Shown here: positions 26,985-37,116 of the stretch, piece after piece
Position numbering within the stretch: position 1 is the first letter of the stretch
How the letters are laid out: each line of letters starts with the position of its first letter
DNA from: Xanthobacteraceae bacterium
Lineage (GTDB): Bacteria > Pseudomonadota > Alphaproteobacteria > Rhizobiales > Xanthobacteraceae
Assembly: GCA_024508855.1 (NCBI GenBank)
Contig: JANINJ010000075.1
Coordinates: forward strand, 103,359-167,358
Direction: 5' to 3'
DNA: 64,000 nt
Notes under the pieces: generated by a model
Told to the model about the DNA's origin: nothing
What the model saw: only the letters and a program-made list of their open reading frames with translations
Databases searched by the model: none
Translations under genes and position numbers: made by a program

Positions 26985-28163
26985 CTATCTGAACGTCTTG
27001 CGGGGATCGAACGCATCACGCACCGCCTCGCCGATGAAGATCAGCAGCGACAGCATGATTGCGAGCGAGAAGAAGCCGGTGAAGCCGAGCCACGGCGCCT
27101 GCACGTTGGCCTTGCCCTGCGACAGCAATTCGCCCAGCGACGGCGAGCCGGGCGGCAGGCCGAAGCCGAGGAAATCCAGCGCCGTCAGCGTCATCACCGA
27201 CGATGAGACGATGAACGGCAGGAATGTCATGGTCGCCACCATGGCGTTCGGCAGCAGGTGCCGGAACATGATGACCCTGTCGGAAACGCCGAGCGCACGC
27301 GCCGCCGTGATGTATTCGAAATTGCGCCCACGCAGGAATTCGGCACGCACTAATCCTACCAGCGAGACCCACGAGAACAGCAGCAGGATGCCGAGCAGCA
27401 CGAAGAAGCCGGGCACCAGCACCGAGGACAGGATCAGCAACAGATACAGCGAAGGGATCGCCGTCCACACCTCGATGAATCGCTGGAACGTGAGATCGAC
27501 CCAGCCGCCGAAATAGCCCTGCACGCCGCCCGCCGCGATGCCGATGATCGAGGAGAAGATCGTCAGACACAGGCCGAACAGCACCGAGATACGAAAACCG
27601 TAGATCAGCCGCGCTACCACGTCGCGGCCCTGATCGTCGGTTCCGAGCCAGTTGTATTCGAGATCGCGGCAGCCCTTGAGGCCTTTCCGCTCCACCACGC
27701 TCTTGCATTCGGCTTCGGTCAGCATCCACGTCGGCTTCGACGGCGCCGGCGTCGGCAAATCGAGATTGTGGGTGTCGTAGGAATAGCGAATCAGCGGCCA
27801 GACGATATGGCCGTTCTTCGCCGCGATCTGCTTCTGCAGATAGGGATCGCGATAATCCGCCGCGGTCTCGAAATCGCCGCCGAACGTCGTCTCCGAATAG
27901 GTGACGAAGGCCGGCCAGTACCAATGTCCGTCATACTGGATGAAGAATGGCCGGTCGTTGGCGATCAGTTCGGCAAACAGCGACACGAAAAACAGGATCA
28001 GGAAGATCCACAAGGACCAGAAGCCACGGCGGTTGGCCTTGAAGTTCTGCCAGCGCCGCTTGTTGATCGGCGACAGCGCCAATGCGTGACGTGACGGCGG
28101 CACCGCTTCGCCCATCGGGGACAGCGCCGTGGTCTCGATCGGTTCGCGGGCCTGCACCGTCAT
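26985..28163 (-). CDS. yejE: YejE, ABC transporter permease (peptide import)
   Basis: This 392-residue inner-membrane permease of the dipeptide-type family has an N-terminal helix near 45-65 (FWSLWIFLILFFVSLFAELI), a periplasmic loop of about 110 residues containing YNWLGTDDQGRDV, then about five helices. The EAA-type motif reads EFLRGRNFEYITAARALGVSD. The start is the ATG at 28163, which overlaps the yejB stop (TGATG); the much longer in-frame reading upstream runs through yejB in another frame and is not real. The large loop is typical of YejE. Confidence 0.93.
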   Translation of the reverse strand: MTVQAREPIETTALSPMGEAVPPSRHALALSPINKRRWQNFKANRRGFWSLWIFLILFFVSLFAELIANDRPFFIQYDGHWYWPAFVTYSETTFGGDFETAADYRDPYLQKQIAAKNGHIVWPLIRYSYDTHNLDLPTPAPSKPTWMLTEAECKSVVERKGLKGCRDLEYNWLGTDDQGRDVVARLIYGFRISVLFGLCLTIFSSIIGIAAGGVQGYFGGWVDLTFQRFIEVWTAIPSLYLLLILSSVLVPGFFVLLGILLLFSWVSLVGLVRAEFLRGRNFEYITAARALGVSDRVIMFRHLLPNAMVATMTFLPFIVSSSVMTLTALDFLGFGLPPGSPSLGELLSQGKANVQAPWLGFTGFFSLAIMLSLLIFIGEAVRDAFDPRKTFR

Positions 28164-29272
28164 CAGACCTCCCGCGCTTCGAAGTCGATCCGCGGATCGA
28201 CCCACATATAGGCGAGATCGGAGAGCAGATTGACCACGAGACCGACCAGCGAAAAGATGAACAGCGTGCCGAATACCACCGGATAATCGCGGTTCAGCAC
28301 GCTTTCGAAACCGAGCAGGCCAAGACCGTCGAGCGAGAAGATCGTCTCGATCAGCAGCGAACCCGAGAAGAAGGCGTGGATGAAGGCGCCGGGGAAACCG
28401 GCAATCACGATCAGCATCGCGTTGCGGAAGATGTGGTTGTAGAGCACCTGGCGCTGGGTGCAGCCCTTGGCGCGCGCCGTCATCACATACTGCTTGCGGA
28501 TTTCGTCGAGGAACGAATTCTTGGTCAGCAGCGTCATGGTGGCGAACGCACCGAGCGCCATCGAGATCAACGGCAGGGTCAGGTGCCAGAAATAATCGAT
28601 GATCTTCCAGTACCACGGAAACTGCGACCAGCCGTCCGACGTCAGCCCGCGCAGCGGAAACAGATCGAAGAACGAACCGCCGGCGAACAGGATGATGAGC
28701 AGGATCGCAAACAGGAATCCCGGTATCGCGAAGCCGATGATGATGATCGCCGAGGTCCAGGTGTCGAACCGCGTGCCGTCGGCCACCGCCTTGCGGATGC
28801 CGAGTGGTATAGAGATCAGATAGGTCAGCAGCGTCATCCAGATGCCGAGCGACATCGAGACCGGCAACTTCTCCTTGATGAGCTGGATCACGCTTACGTC
28901 GCGGAAATAACTCTTGCCAAAATCGAACCGCGCGAAATTCCACAGCATGATAAGGAAGCGTTCCGGCGCCGGCTTGTCGAAGCCGAACTGCTTCTCGAGA
29001 TTCTTGATGAATGCCGGATCGAGTCCCTGCGCGCCGCGATATTTCGAATTCACCGCATCGGAACTGGCGCCGGGCTGCCCACGCGCGCCGAAGTCGCCGC
29101 CCGACGAGCCCGAGATACGCGAGCTCGCGCCGGTATCCGCACCGCTGAGCTGCGCGATGACGCGCTCCACCGGCCCGCCCGGCGCGAACTGCACCACGAC
29201 AAACGAAACGAACAGGATTCCGAGCAGCGTCGGGATCATCAGCAGGATACGGCGGGCGATATAGGCGCTCAT
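28163..29272 (-). CDS. yejB: YejB, ABC transporter permease (peptide import)
   Basis: This partner permease of YejE has 369 residues. It starts with the family N-terminus MSAYIARRILLMIPTLLGIL, has a long loop at about 40-130 (rich in Gly/Ser, SGADTGASSRISGSSGGD), then RFDFGKSYFRDVSVIQLIKE and the EAA-like motif DEIRKQYVMTARAKGCTQRQ. It lies 3 bases downstream of the substrate-binding protein gene and overlaps yejE at one base, so the operon is tight. Confidence 0.93.
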   Translation of the reverse strand: MSAYIARRILLMIPTLLGILFVSFVVVQFAPGGPVERVIAQLSGADTGASSRISGSSGGDFGARGQPGASSDAVNSKYRGAQGLDPAFIKNLEKQFGFDKPAPERFLIMLWNFARFDFGKSYFRDVSVIQLIKEKLPVSMSLGIWMTLLTYLISIPLGIRKAVADGTRFDTWTSAIIIIGFAIPGFLFAILLIILFAGGSFFDLFPLRGLTSDGWSQFPWYWKIIDYFWHLTLPLISMALGAFATMTLLTKNSFLDEIRKQYVMTARAKGCTQRQVLYNHIFRNAMLIVIAGFPGAFIHAFFSGSLLIETIFSLDGLGLLGFESVLNRDYPVVFGTLFIFSLVGLVVNLLSDLAYMWVDPRIDFEAREV

Positions 29273-29275
29273 GGG

Positions 29276-31177
29276 CTACTTCGCCTGCTCGGGCTTGGCC
29301 GCCGCCGATGTCGCCTTGGCCGGATCGGACCACCACAGTTCGATGGCGCCGACGCTGCCGAAATAGCGCGGCAGCTTCGTGGGATGGCTGAAGACGTCCC
29401 AGTACGCCACCGGGTGATTGGTGCGATACCACTGCGACACCCAGTAGTGGCCGGCGCGAAATACGCGGTCGAACGCCCGGCATGCTGTCGTCAGCGCATC
29501 GCGCGAATTAGCCGCGAGGATTTGCTCCACCAGCGCATCGATCGCCGGATCGGCGATGCCCGCGAGGTTATAGGAGCCCTTGGTGCGCGCCGCCTGCGAG
29601 GTGAAGAACGGCCGCATGCCGTCGCCGGGCGTCGCCGACATACTGAAGCGCTCGATCGCCATGTCGAAATCGAAGTCTTCGACCCGCGCGCGATACTGCA
29701 CCGGATCGACGACGCGCAGGCTTGCCTCGATGCCGATGGTGGCGAGGTTCTTGATGTAAGGCGCGTGGTGCGCCTGCAGCAGCGGCTCGTCGGCGAGGAA
29801 TTCGATTCGGAAAACCTCGCCGTTCGGCAACACGCGCTTGCCATCCTTGATCGGGCAGCCCGCATCGAGCAGCAGCTTCGAGGCCCGGCGCAGCAGCGCG
29901 CGATCCTGTCCCGAACCGTCGGACACCGGCGGCGAATAAGGCGTGCCGAACACCTCATCGGGCACCTGCCCTCGGAACGGCTCCAGCAGTTTCAGCTCAT
30001 CCGGCGACGGCGGCCCGTTCGCCATCATGTCCGAATTCTGGAACGGCGACTGCGTGCGCGCATAGGCGCCGTACATGATGGTCTTGTTGGTCCATTCGAA
30101 ATCGAACGCGAGGTCCAGCGCCTCGCGCACGTGCCGGTCCTTGAACTTGTCGCGCCGGGTGTTGATGAACCAGCCCTGCGCACCGGATGGCGTTTCATCC
30201 GGCAAGGTTTCCAGCTTGACGCGGCCATCCTTCACGGCTGGAAAATCGTAGCGCGTGGCCCAGACCCGCGCGGTGAATTCCTCGCGAAACAGATAGTTTT
30301 TCGCGGTGAATCCTTCGAACGCCACGTCGCGGTCGCGATAGAACTCGTAGCGCACGATATCGAAATTGTAGCTGCCGCGCGTCACCGGCAGGTCCGCGCC
30401 CCACCAGTCCTTGACGCGTTCGAATTCGATGAAGCGATTGACCTCGAATTTTCCGACCTTGTAGGGGCCGCTGCCGAGCGGCGTATCGAGCGTGGATTCG
30501 TCGAATGCCCGCGTCGCGTAATAGGCACGCGAAAAGATCGGCAGGCTCACCACGTAGAGCGGCACGTCCCGCGCATGCTTCTCGGCAAAGGTGACAACCA
30601 CCGTCGCGTCGTCGACGGCCTCGGCGCCGACCATGTCGCGCATCTGCTGGGTGATCAGCGGATGCCCCTTGGCTTTCAAGGTCGTCAGCGTGAAGGCGAC
30701 ATCCTGCGCGGTGATCTTGGTGCCATCGTGGAACTTCGCTTCCGGCCGCAATGTGAAGCGATAGGTCAGTTTGTCGGCGGAAATCCGCACCGACTTCGCC
30801 ACCAGGCCATACATTGCGTCGGGCTCGTCGCCGGCACGCACCATCAGCGGCGCGAATGTCAGATCCATGCCCTGTGCGCCCTCGCCTTTCAGAATATAGG
30901 CGTTGAGCGAGTTGAAGGTCTGATAGGACTGATTGTAGGCGCGCACCGACGGAACGGTCGAAAACGTGCCGCCCTTCGGCGCCGAGAGATTCACGTAATC
31001 GAAATGCTGGAAGTCCGCCGGATATTTCAGGTCGCCGAACACCGACATGCCGTGCGCGTCGCTGGTCTCTTCGGCGGCATTTGCGGAAGGCAGCGCGTTC
31101 CGGCCGAGCGCGCTCGCACCCAAGCCAATGCCGAGACCCAGCACGTGCCGACGATTGAGGAGGATGCCGTGCTTCAT
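29276..31177 (-). CDS. yejA: YejA-like extracellular solute-binding protein, copy 1
   Basis: This periplasmic peptide-binding protein of the SBP_bac_5 family delivers its ligand to YejBE. The 633-residue precursor has an N-terminal signal with a twin-arginine-like start (NRRHVLGLG) and a Gly/Ala-rich hydrophobic stretch. The mature region has the YejA diagnostics GDLKYPADFQHFDYVN and APKGG, then KFHDGTKITAQDVAFTL and NRFIEFERVKDWWGADLPV. The stop is 3 bases before yejB. A paralogue (31412-33313) lies upstream; a repeat element separates the two. The two share overall layout but differ widely, so they probably bind different peptides. Confidence 0.92.
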   Translation of the reverse strand: MKHGILLNRRHVLGLGIGLGASALGRNALPSANAAEETSDAHGMSVFGDLKYPADFQHFDYVNLSAPKGGTFSTVPSVRAYNQSYQTFNSLNAYILKGEGAQGMDLTFAPLMVRAGDEPDAMYGLVAKSVRISADKLTYRFTLRPEAKFHDGTKITAQDVAFTLTTLKAKGHPLITQQMRDMVGAEAVDDATVVVTFAEKHARDVPLYVVSLPIFSRAYYATRAFDESTLDTPLGSGPYKVGKFEVNRFIEFERVKDWWGADLPVTRGSYNFDIVRYEFYRDRDVAFEGFTAKNYLFREEFTARVWATRYDFPAVKDGRVKLETLPDETPSGAQGWFINTRRDKFKDRHVREALDLAFDFEWTNKTIMYGAYARTQSPFQNSDMMANGPPSPDELKLLEPFRGQVPDEVFGTPYSPPVSDGSGQDRALLRRASKLLLDAGCPIKDGKRVLPNGEVFRIEFLADEPLLQAHHAPYIKNLATIGIEASLRVVDPVQYRARVEDFDFDMAIERFSMSATPGDGMRPFFTSQAARTKGSYNLAGIADPAIDALVEQILAANSRDALTTACRAFDRVFRAGHYWVSQWYRTNHPVAYWDVFSHPTKLPRYFGSVGAIELWWSDPAKATSAAAKPEQAK

Positions 31178-31222
31178 CAGACGTGAACCGAACGGTTGTC
31201 GTGAAACACAATCGTCTCACGA

Positions 31223-31368
31223 CGTCGTCCCCGCGCAGGCGGGGACCCATACGCCGTGTCGCTCATGTTGCGGAGGGCCTTCATTCCACCGGGGCGACTT
31301 AAACTGAACCGCTGCACTATGACCCTTCACGCTCTGGGATATGGGTCCCCGCCTGCGCCGGGACGACG
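31223..31368 (-). repeat. MITE-like repeat element, copy B (reverse orientation)
   Basis: A 146-base copy of the element at 21942-22074, in the opposite orientation. It starts CGTCGTCCCCGCGCAGGCGG at 31223 and continues to CCATACGCCGTGTC, the reverse complement of the right end of copy A. It ends near GGTCCCCGCCTGCGCCGGGA at 31363, then CGACG. It lies between two yejA paralogues in what otherwise looks like one operon. Confidence 0.8.
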
Positions 31369-31411
31369 ATGAGTGTGTCTTGCTTCCGCCGATTGATTCC
31401 GCTCAAGCCCC

Positions 31412-33313
31412 TCACCCCCGCTTCCCGATCTTGGCGGCTTTATCGGCGTCATACCACCAGATTGTCGGGAATCCGGACAGGCCGTATTTCGGCAATTCGG
31501 CGGGGCGCCCGAAGCGATCCCATCGCGCCGTTCGCAGGAACGGATAATTCCACTGCGGCACCACGTAGTGATTCCACAGCAGCACGCGATCCAGCGCCTT
31601 GGTGGCGGCCACCAGATCGTCGCGGTCCTTGGTGAAGATCACCCGCTCGATCAGCTTGTCGATCGCCGGGTTCTTGATGCCGATGATGTTGCGCGATCCC
31701 GCGACATCCGCCGCATGCGAGCCCCAGAATTCGCGCTGCTCGTTGCCGGGAGAAAGCGACTCCGGCCACGACGACACCACCACATCGAAATCCCAGCTTC
31801 GCAGCCGGTTCTCGTATTGCGTCGGATCGATGGTGCGCACGCTCACCGCCATGCCCAGCCGCTCCAGCGACGGCTTGAAGAATAGCATGACCCGCTCCAT
31901 GCTCGGGTCTTCCACCAGCAGTTCGATCGCGAACGGCGTGCCGGTCTTCGCATCCACCAGCTTGCGATCGCGCACCTCGTAGCCCGCGTCCTTGAGCAGT
32001 TTTATCGCCTCGCGCAGATTGTTGCGCACGGCCTCGGCATTGCCGCCGACCGGATTGGTATAAGGCGTGGTGAACACCTCGGGCGGCACCTGATCGCGGA
32101 CGCCCTGCAGAATCTCCAGCTCGCGCCCTTCCGGCAGCCCGCTCGATGCCAGCTCGGTACCGTCGAAGTAGCTCGAGATGCGCTTGTATTGCCCGAAGAA
32201 GATCTGCTTGTTCATCTCCTCGAAGTCGAAGGCGAAGTTGAGCGCGCGGCGCACGCGCGGATCGGAAAACTTTTCGCGGCGGATGTTGAGCGCGAACGCC
32301 TGCATGATGCCGGAGCTGCGATTCGGAAACTGCTCCAGCAGCACGCGGTTGTCCTTGACCGCGGGAAAGTCGTAAGCGGTCGCCCAGTTCTTGGCGCTGT
32401 TCTCCGAACGCCAGTCGACCTGATCGGCCTTGAAGGCCTCGATCGCCACCGTCGCGTCGCGAAAATATTCGTAGCGCAGCTCATCGAAATTGTTGCGGCC
32501 GACATTGACGTTCAGGTCGCGCGCCCAGTGATCCTTGACGCGCTCCAGCACGATGGTGCGTCCGGGCTCGAACGACTTGATGCGATAGGCACCGCTGCCC
32601 AGCGGCGGCTCCAGCGTGGTCGCGGAGATGTCGCGTTTCGCGCCCTTGGCGTCGGAGCCCTCCCACCAGTGCTTAGGCAGGATGGTCAATTGCCCGACGA
32701 TCTGCGGCAATTCGCGGTTGCCCGGCGCATCGAAAGTAAACTTCACTTCGCGGTCGCCGGTCTTCTCGGCTTTGACGACATGGCGATAGTAGGCCGCATA
32801 TTGCGGATGGTATTTCTTGAAGACTTCGAGCGAGAAGACGACATCCTCCGGCGTCACCGGTTTGCCGTCGTGCCACCGCGCCTGCGCGCGCAAGCGATAG
32901 ATGACCGATGAATAGTCGTCCGGATAGCTGACGGCCTCGGCCAGCGCGCCGTATTCGGTCGAGACTTCGTCCTGCGCCGGCGTCGTCAGCGATTCGTAGA
33001 TCAGCGCAGCAGGACCGCCGAAGGCGCCCTTCACGCCGGCTACGACGACGTTGAAGTTGTCAAACGTGCCGAGCGCGATCTGGCGAACCGTGCCGCCCTT
33101 CGGCGCATCCGCATTGACGTAGTCGAAATGCTTGAAGTCCGGCCCGTATTTGACGCTGTTGAACAGCGACAGACCATGCCGCCAGTTCGTCTCGGAAGTT
33201 GCCGCCTGCGCCGGCGCGGCATCGATGGGGGGAAATCCGGTTGCGATGCTTGCGATCGGGGCTGCCGCCACAAGGGCGCCACTCTGAAGCAGATGTCGTC
33301 GGGTTATCGCCAA
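31412..33313 (-). CDS. yejA: YejA-like extracellular solute-binding protein, copy 2
   Basis: This second periplasmic peptide-binding protein is also 633 residues and belongs to the SBP_bac_5 family. A twin-arginine-like signal (TRRHLLQSG, then ALVAAAPIASIA) and a cleavage region near AQAAT are visible. The mature part carries LFNSVKYGPDFKHFDYVN, APKGGTVRQIALGTFDNFN, RWHDGKPVTPEDVVFSLEVF and VLERVKDHWARDLNVN, very close in order to E. coli YejA. The start is the TTG at 33313 with AGGA upstream. It lies 235 bases upstream of the first copy with a repeat element between them. It is the promoter-proximal gene of the operon. Confidence 0.92.
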   Translation of the reverse strand: MAITRRHLLQSGALVAAAPIASIATGFPPIDAAPAQAATSETNWRHGLSLFNSVKYGPDFKHFDYVNADAPKGGTVRQIALGTFDNFNVVVAGVKGAFGGPAALIYESLTTPAQDEVSTEYGALAEAVSYPDDYSSVIYRLRAQARWHDGKPVTPEDVVFSLEVFKKYHPQYAAYYRHVVKAEKTGDREVKFTFDAPGNRELPQIVGQLTILPKHWWEGSDAKGAKRDISATTLEPPLGSGAYRIKSFEPGRTIVLERVKDHWARDLNVNVGRNNFDELRYEYFRDATVAIEAFKADQVDWRSENSAKNWATAYDFPAVKDNRVLLEQFPNRSSGIMQAFALNIRREKFSDPRVRRALNFAFDFEEMNKQIFFGQYKRISSYFDGTELASSGLPEGRELEILQGVRDQVPPEVFTTPYTNPVGGNAEAVRNNLREAIKLLKDAGYEVRDRKLVDAKTGTPFAIELLVEDPSMERVMLFFKPSLERLGMAVSVRTIDPTQYENRLRSWDFDVVVSSWPESLSPGNEQREFWGSHAADVAGSRNIIGIKNPAIDKLIERVIFTKDRDDLVAATKALDRVLLWNHYVVPQWNYPFLRTARWDRFGRPAELPKYGLSGFPTIWWYDADKAAKIGKRG

Positions 33314-33570
33314 ATGAGAATCCTGTGGGTGTCAGCGTGATCCGGGAAAAGTGGACACCGATTTGAGGCCGAGGGCACGTGAAATCTATTTCATGGAGAC
33401 CTTTACCATGACGTGAAACCGGGCTGCTCACGCCCACGGCACCTGCACCATTAGCACAACGATATGCGGCAAGTGTTCGACGGATTATGTCGATTTTTCC
33501 GGAACATAACACCCGACTGCGGCGAAAGGTCCCGCGTCCGGGCCGGCCGGTCGCACGCGGTGAAAACGAA
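33314..33570. other. Intergenic region upstream of the yej operon
   Basis: About 260 bases between the yejA copy 2 start and the cycM terminator. Bases 33380-33420 contain GAAATCTATTTCATGGAGAC, with a GAAAT-type inverted repeat (GAAAT/ATTTC). No reading frame is supported. It should hold the yej promoter. Confidence 0.4.
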
Positions 33571-33595
33571 AACGGCCAGGCGATGCCTGGCCGTT
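33571..33595 (-). terminator. Rho-independent terminator of cycM
   Basis: AACGGCCAGGC (33571-33581) and GCCTGGCCGTT (33585-33595) form an 11-bp stem with a 3-base loop. On the minus strand, the tail reads TTCGTTTTC. It is 45 bases beyond the cycM stop. Confidence 0.75.
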
Positions 33596-33639
33596 GAACC
33601 TTGGTCTTACCCTTTTGCTCCGGGCGTCACTTAGGGCGT

Positions 33640-34185
33640 TTACTTGGACGCAGTCGGCAACGGAGCGGGATGTTCGGAGAGCGTATTCAGGTAGGCGATG
33701 ACGTCGGCCCGCTCGCTGTCCTTCGGAAGACCGGCGAAGCCCATCGCGGTGCCGGGGATATAGCCCTTCGGGTTGGTCAGGAACTTGTTCAGCTCGTCGA
33801 ACGTCCAAGTGCCGCCCTTGGCCTTCATGGCCGCCGAGAAATTAAAGCCACGGCCTTCGCCGCGCGGCTCGTTGACGATGCCGTAGAGATTCGGACCGAC
33901 GCGATTGGGGCCGCCCTTTTCGAAGGTATGGCAGGCTGCGCACTTCTTGGCGGCAGTCGCACCCTTCTCGGCCGAAGCCGTCTGCAGCAGCTTCTCGATC
34001 GGCTCAGCCGGAGCCGCAGCTTCCTTGGCGCCGCCCGCGCTCTCTTCCTTGACGGCAATATCGAATCCCGGCTTGGCGGGGTTGACCGGCGCGAAAATCG
34101 CCTGGGCCGCGAAACTGGTGACCATCAAGAGCAGGCACGTGCCGAGGATGGCACCAATAATCTTGTTAAGTTCGAAGGAGTCCAT
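33640..34185 (-). CDS. cycM: CycM-type membrane-anchored cytochrome c
   Basis: This class I cytochrome c is tethered to the inner membrane. In Bradyrhizobium CycM passes electrons from bc1 to the aa3 oxidase. The 181-residue protein keeps its N-terminal hydrophobic anchor ([20 protein letters not shown]), has an Ala/Pro/Glu-rich linker at about 33-65, and a single heme site CAACH at 82-86 (heme thioethers on Cys82 and Cys85, His86 as axial ligand). The distal ligand is probably Met148 in [10 protein letters not shown]. The length is close to the 184 residues I recall for the Bradyrhizobium protein. It has its own terminator. Confidence 0.9.
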   Translation of the reverse strand: MDSFELNKIIGAILGTCLLLMVTSFAAQAIFAPVNPAKPGFDIAVKEESAGGAKEAAAPAEPIEKLLQTASAEKGATAAKKCAACHTFEKGGPNRVGPNLYGIVNEPRGEGRGFNFSAAMKAKGGTWTFDELNKFLTNPKGYIPGTAMGFAGLPKDSERADVIAYLNTLSEHPAPLPTASK

Positions 34186-34395
34186 TTCGGATCAGGCTCC
34201 AGGCCGGAAAATCGACACAACGGCCGGCTGAAACGGCCACGGAATTATCCGGAATCAGCCATTGTGAACCGCCCCCGGGTAATGGCGATGAGATACCGGT
34301 TTGCCCCGGCTCTGGCAACCCGTATAAATGACCCGTCTTACGAAAAAACCCCAACATTTCATGCGCAAGTCGATCCATCCGAGACTACCGGCACC

Positions 34396-35133
34396 ATGAC
34401 CGCGACCGCTCCCCTGATCCTGATTCCCGCGCGCATGGCGGCAACCCGTCTGCCCGGCAAACCACTTGCCGATATCGGCGGCGTGCCGATGATCGTCCAC
34501 GTCCTGCGCCGCGCGCAGGAGACGGCCCTTGGCCGCGTCGCGGTGGCGACCGACTCGCCGGAGATCGCTGCGGCCGTCAGAGCCCATGGCGGCGAGGTGG
34601 TGATGACCCGCGCCGACCATCCTTCCGGCTCCGACCGCATCTTCGAGGCGGTGCAAAAGCTCGATGGGGCGGCTGCCCATCCGGTCGTGATCAATCTCCA
34701 GGGCGATTTTCCAACGATCCGGCCTGAGCAAATTCGCGCCGTGATGTCGCCACTGGTTAACCCCATGGTTTCCATCAGCACTTTGGCCGCCGAAATTCAC
34801 ACCGAGGAAGAGGCGACCAATCCCAATGTGGTCAAGGTGATCGGCTCGCCGCTCGGTGACGGTACTCTGCGCGCACTCTATTTCACCCGCGCCACCGCGC
34901 CCTATGGCGACGGGCCGCGCTACCATCACATCGGGCTCTATGCCTATCGTCGCGAGGCGCTGGCGCGCTTTGTCGCGTTGCCGCCCTCGCCGCTGGAGCA
35001 GCGCGAAAAGCTCGAGCAGCTTCGCGCCCTTGAAGCCGGCATGCGCATCGACGTCACCGTGGTCGATGAAGTGCCGCGCGGCGTCGATACGCCGGCGGAC
35101 CTCGAAACAGCGCGGCGCATCCTGACCTCGTGA
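34396..35133 (+). CDS. kdsB: KdsB, CMP-KDO synthetase
   Basis: This enzyme activates KDO with CTP to give CMP-KDO for lipopolysaccharide inner-core synthesis. The 245-residue cytoplasmic protein has the family signatures: [20 protein letters not shown] near the N-terminus, [61 protein letters not shown] and [13 protein letters not shown] near the C-terminus. The ATG at 34396 matches the family start; the frame is open much further upstream to 33601, but that region is antisense to cycM. It precedes pheA by 106 bases on the same strand. Confidence 0.95.
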   Translation: MTATAPLILIPARMAATRLPGKPLADIGGVPMIVHVLRRAQETALGRVAVATDSPEIAAAVRAHGGEVVMTRADHPSGSDRIFEAVQKLDGAAAHPVVINLQGDFPTIRPEQIRAVMSPLVNPMVSISTLAAEIHTEEEATNPNVVKVIGSPLGDGTLRALYFTRATAPYGDGPRYHHIGLYAYRREALARFVALPPSPLEQREKLEQLRALEAGMRIDVTVVDEVPRGVDTPADLETARRILTS

Positions 35134-35239
35134 TACCGACGGGGCCATCGACATGCCTGTAAAACCGTCCCCACGGACTCTGGTAAAACCTGTAACGGCT
35201 GATACAACGCGCCATGATCACGCAACGAAGACCGAACCA

Positions 35240-36088
35240 ATGAAGATCGCTTTCCAGGGCGAAATGGGTGCGAATTCGCATCTCGCCATCGTCGAAGCCT
35301 ATCCCGACGCCACGCCGCTTCCCTGCGACACCTTTGAGGACGCGCTGGCCGCGATCTCATCCGGAGAAGCCGATCTCGGCATGATCCCGATCGAGAACTC
35401 GGTGGCCGGGCGCGTCGCCGACATCCATCACCTGCTGCCGCAGTCCGGCCTGTTCATCATCGGTGAATGGTTTCTGCCGGTCCGCCACCAGTTGATGGCG
35501 CCGCGCGGCGCCAGGCTCGCGGAGATCAAGACGGTCGAAAGCCACGTGCAGGCGCTGGGCCAGTGCCGCAACGTCATTCGCAAACTCGGCATCAAGCCGA
35601 TCGTCGGTGTCGATACGGCCGGTTCGGCGCGCATCGTCGCGGAACGCGGCGACAAGAGCAGCGCGGCGATCGCATCGCGGCTCGCCGCGGAAATCTACGG
35701 CCTCGATATTCTATCTGAGGATGTCGAGGACGAAGCGCACAACACCACGCGTTTCGTCGTGCTGGCGCGTGAACCGCGCTGGGCTACGGCGGGTTCAGGC
35801 CTGCTGGTCACCAGTTTCGTTTTCCGCGTCCGCAACCTGCCGGCCGCGCTTTACAAGGCGATGGGCGGCTTCGCGACCAACGGCGTCAACATGACCAAGC
35901 TGGAAAGCTACATGGTCGACGGCAACTTCTTCGCCACGCAGTTCTATGCCGATGTCGAGGGACATCCCGACGACAAGGGCCTCGCCTTCGCACTGGAGGA
36001 GTTGAAGTTCTTCTCGCGCGAACTTCGCATCGTCGGCGTCTATCCCGCCCATCCGTTCCGCGCCACGTTCAGCGAAAAGAACAGCTAA
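35240..36088 (+). CDS. pheA: Prephenate dehydratase (PheA)
   Basis: This enzyme converts prephenate to phenylpyruvate, giving phenylalanine. The 282-residue product is the monofunctional type, without a chorismate mutase domain. It has the dehydratase domain at about 1-180 ([45 protein letters not shown], in which the Thr-Arg motif marks the active site) and an ACT regulatory domain at about 195-275 ([20 protein letters not shown] and [11 protein letters not shown]), which usually binds phenylalanine for feedback inhibition. The start is the ATG at 35240; an in-frame extension to 35153 is weaker. Its end overlaps the convergent luciferase-like gene by 4 bases. Confidence 0.94.
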   Translation: MKIAFQGEMGANSHLAIVEAYPDATPLPCDTFEDALAAISSGEADLGMIPIENSVAGRVADIHHLLPQSGLFIIGEWFLPVRHQLMAPRGARLAEIKTVESHVQALGQCRNVIRKLGIKPIVGVDTAGSARIVAERGDKSSAAIASRLAAEIYGLDILSEDVEDEAHNTTRFVVLAREPRWATAGSGLLVTSFVFRVRNLPAALYKAMGGFATNGVNMTKLESYMVDGNFFATQFYADVEGHPDDKGLAFALEELKFFSRELRIVGVYPAHPFRATFSEKNS

Positions 36089-37116
36089 ACAGCCAATCGG
36101 GCCGCGGCACGCGCGTCCAGCTTGAACTCTGCCGCAAGCAGTTCGTAGGACCGCTTGCGCGCCGCGTGATCGTAGACCGCGGTGATGACCATCACCTCGT
36201 CTGGCTGCGTGGCCTCGATCAATGGCTGAAGCTTCTGCGCAACGGTCGCCGGCGCGCCGACGAACAGCCGCGAACGATTGCGCCCGATCACGGCGCGATC
36301 GGCTTCCGTATATGGATAGGCCTGCGCCTCCTCGATGCTGAACAGCGGCGCATATTGCCCGCGTTCGCGCAGCAGCCGGTTGAGATCGGCCGACATTGCC
36401 AGCCGTTCGGCTTCCGCATCGGTTTCGGCCGCGATGGCCGCGACCGCGAGGATGGCGTAGGGCGTGCTGCGCCAGCCGGACGGCTGGAAATTACGCCGGT
36501 ACTGCATCATCGCGTCCGCCGCGTCGTGCGAAGCGAAATGATGCGCGAAGGCGAAGCCCATGCCGACCTGCGCGGACAATTCCGCGCTGTAGCCGCTCGA
36601 CCCCAGCAGCCAGATCGGCGGCAGCGGCGCGTCGCTCGGCATCGCGGTGACGTTGTTGTACGGATGTTTTTCGGGAAAATCGCGCGTCTCCCACAACGTC
36701 AATTCGTGCAGCCGCTCGAGGAAGTCATCGCCCTCGCGGCCGTCGAGCCGGCGGCGCAGCGCGTGAGACGTCACATGGTCGGTCCCCGGCGCACGGCCAA
36801 GCCCGAGATCGATGCGGCCGGGAAACAGCGCCTCCAGCATCTTGAACCGCTCCGCGACCATCAGCGGCGCATGGTTCGGCAGCATGACGCCGCCCGAGCC
36901 GACACGGATCCGGTCGGTCGCGGCCGCGATCTGGCCGATCATGATTTCGGGCGCAGGGCTGGCGACGGACGGCAGGTTGTGATGCTCGGCCAGCCAGTAA
37001 CGGACATAGCCCAGCCGGTCGGCGTGGCGCGCCAAATCGATGCTGTTACGCAGCGCGACCGAGGGCGGAGTTCCGGTAGTGACGACCGACAGGTCGAGAA
37101 TGGAAAGCGGCGGCAT
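36085..37116 (-). CDS. LLM-class flavin-dependent oxidoreductase (luciferase-like)
   Basis: This is a bacterial luciferase-like monooxygenase of the MsnO8 type, 343 residues. It has the family layout: a short N-terminal strand ([19 protein letters not shown]), [19 protein letters not shown] with the conserved His pair, [40 protein letters not shown] and, toward the C-terminus, [20 protein letters not shown]-dependent oxidation of an unknown substrate is expected. It is convergent with pheA, overlapping it by 4 bases. The gene's 5' side borders an AT-rich intergenic region. Confidence 0.9.
   Translation of the reverse strand: MPPLSILDLSVVTTGTPPSVALRNSIDLARHADRLGYVRYWLAEHHNLPSVASPAPEIMIGQIAAATDRIRVGSGGVMLPNHAPLMVAERFKMLEALFPGRIDLGLGRAPGTDHVTSHALRRRLDGREGDDFLERLHELTLWETRDFPEKHPYNNVTAMPSDAPLPPIWLLGSSGYSAELSAQVGMGFAFAHHFASHDAADAMMQYRRNFQPSGWRSTPYAILAVAAIAAETDAEAERLAMSADLNRLLRERGQYAPLFSIEEAQAYPYTEADRAVIGRNRSRLFVGAPATVAQKLQPLIEATQPDEVMVITAVYDHAARKRSYELLAAEFKLDARAAARLAV

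Noticed and set aside
28082..31186. A 1034-codon plus-strand open frame opposite yejE, yejB and yejA
   Set aside because: It is a chance antisense frame in high-GC DNA: Arg/His-rich with no motifs, while the minus strand carries recognisable transporter genes.
33480..33530. An EcfG promoter at GGAACATAAC near 33500
   Set aside because: Sixteen or seventeen bases later there is no CGTT.
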